The notes under the pieces: generated by a model | The model's input: the letters and a program-made list of their open reading frames with translations, nothing else | What the model was told of the DNA's origin: nothing | Database searches by the model: none | Assembly: GCA_038231615.1 (NCBI GenBank) | Contig: JBBRLA010000551.1 | Span: 1 to 5,953, forward strand | Reading direction: 5' to 3' | DNA length: 5,953 bases | Origin: JBBRLA01 sp038231615 | GTDB taxonomy: Bacteria; Myxococcota_A; Polyangia; Palsa-1104; JAEUJZ01 | Shown here: positions 5,538 through 5,953 of the stretch, piece by piece | Position numbering within the stretch: the first letter of the stretch is position 1 | Layout of the letters: every line of letters begins with the position of its first letter | Translations under genes and position numbers: made by a program

Positions 5538-5953
5538 ATGAGTGACGCGCAGGCGGACGTGATTGTCGTGGGCGCCGGCCACAATGGACTGGTGGCGGCG
5601 ACGCTGATGCAGCGGGCCGGGCTTGGCACGCTGGTGCTGGAAGAGAAGGACGGAGTCGGCGGGGCGGCGAAAACCGAGCATCCTTTTCCCCAGGCGAAGG
5701 AAGTGGCGGCCTCGACGGGGGCGTACCTTTTGGGACTGATGCCGCCGGAACTCTTGCAGACGCTGGACCTCACGTTGCCTCTGCTGCGCCGCGACCCGCA
5801 CTATTTTCTGCCGACGCGGGATGGCCGATATCTGCTCTTCGGTTCGGATCAGGCGGCGATGGAGGCGCAGTTCAGGCGCTTCTTCAGCGATGCGGACTGG
5901 CAGGCGAACTGTCGCCTGGATCAGGAACTTTCGGCGCTGCGGGAAGACATCGC
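5538..5953 (+). CDS. FAD-dependent oxidoreductase, phytoene desaturase/PYROXD2 type (partial, 3' end outside window)
   Basis: The first 138 codons are open to the window edge. The N-terminus is a textbook FAD-binding Rossmann motif: DVIVVGAGHNGLVAA (7-21; G12, G14, G17), with acidic E35 at the end of the second strand and the GG motif VGGAAKTE (40-47). The continuation EVAASTGAYLLGLMPPELLQ and then RRDPHYFLPTRDGRYLLFG is typical of the NAD(P)/FAD oxidoreductases related to carotenoid desaturases and human PYROXD2. Proteins of this group are usually about 500-550 residues, so roughly a quarter is present. The substrate cannot be told from this part; a carotenoid or another lipid-like molecule is possible. 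The start ATG 5538 fits the fold, which begins a few residues in. The gene is 60 nt after the azurin-like stop on the same strand, and a promoter candidate suggests that it may not belong to the redox operon. Confidence 0.9.
   Translation, partial: MSDAQADVIVVGAGHNGLVAATLMQRAGLGTLVLEEKDGVGGAAKTEHPFPQAKEVAASTGAYLLGLMPPELLQTLDLTLPLLRRDPHYFLPTRDGRYLLFGSDQAAMEAQFRRFFSDADWQANCRLDQELSALREDI

Overview
The window is GC-rich chromosomal DNA from a bacterium that looks most like a Myxococcota or related deltaproteobacterial lineage. I infer this from the Hanks-type kinase, whose phrasing (for example NEALAVNIVGHPGLV, MGTPVYMAPEQCRG) closely resembles the large myxobacterial kinase paralogue family. The TIR-CHAT protein also fits, since such proteins are typical of complex, multicellular-type bacteria. 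No rRNA, tRNA, CRISPR array or mobile element is visible, and the taxonomic call is inference only.

Left half (minus strand, transcribed right to left): a fusion of a TIR domain to a CHAT caspase-like protease (1574-2701) is followed by a membrane-anchored Ser/Thr kinase (55-1440). The 133-nt gap between them contains a near-consensus sigma70-type promoter facing the kinase, so the kinase can be transcribed alone as well as by read-through. Together they resemble a signalling or cell-death (conflict) pair. The TIR domain seems to lack the glutamate expected of NAD+-cleaving TIRs, while the CHAT His/Cys pair is intact, so the protease is the likely output.

Centre: a divergent intergenic region (2702-2890) holds a cluster of three TTCGCC half-sites forming overlapping inverted and direct repeats, a plausible operator, and a TATACT -10-like box just before the TIR-CHAT start.

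Right half (plus strand): a compact redox cluster. A secreted protein with one c-type heme site and a beta-barrel-like remainder (2891-4372) recalls the Cyc2 type of fused cytochrome-porin. It is followed after 30 nt by a periplasmic cupredoxin with an amicyanin-type copper loop and a beta-sandwich-like tail (4403-5026), and after another 16 nt by an azurin-type cupredoxin lipoprotein (5043-5477). The order outer-membrane heme protein, then soluble copper protein, then lipid-anchored copper protein suggests an electron path across the envelope, possibly with an extracellular donor such as Fe(II). That function is inference.

Right edge: the first 138 codons of an FAD-dependent oxidoreductase of the phytoene desaturase/PYROXD2 type (5538 onward) run off the window. 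It lacks a good Shine-Dalgarno sequence, and a promoter-like motif sits so close that its mRNA may be leaderless.
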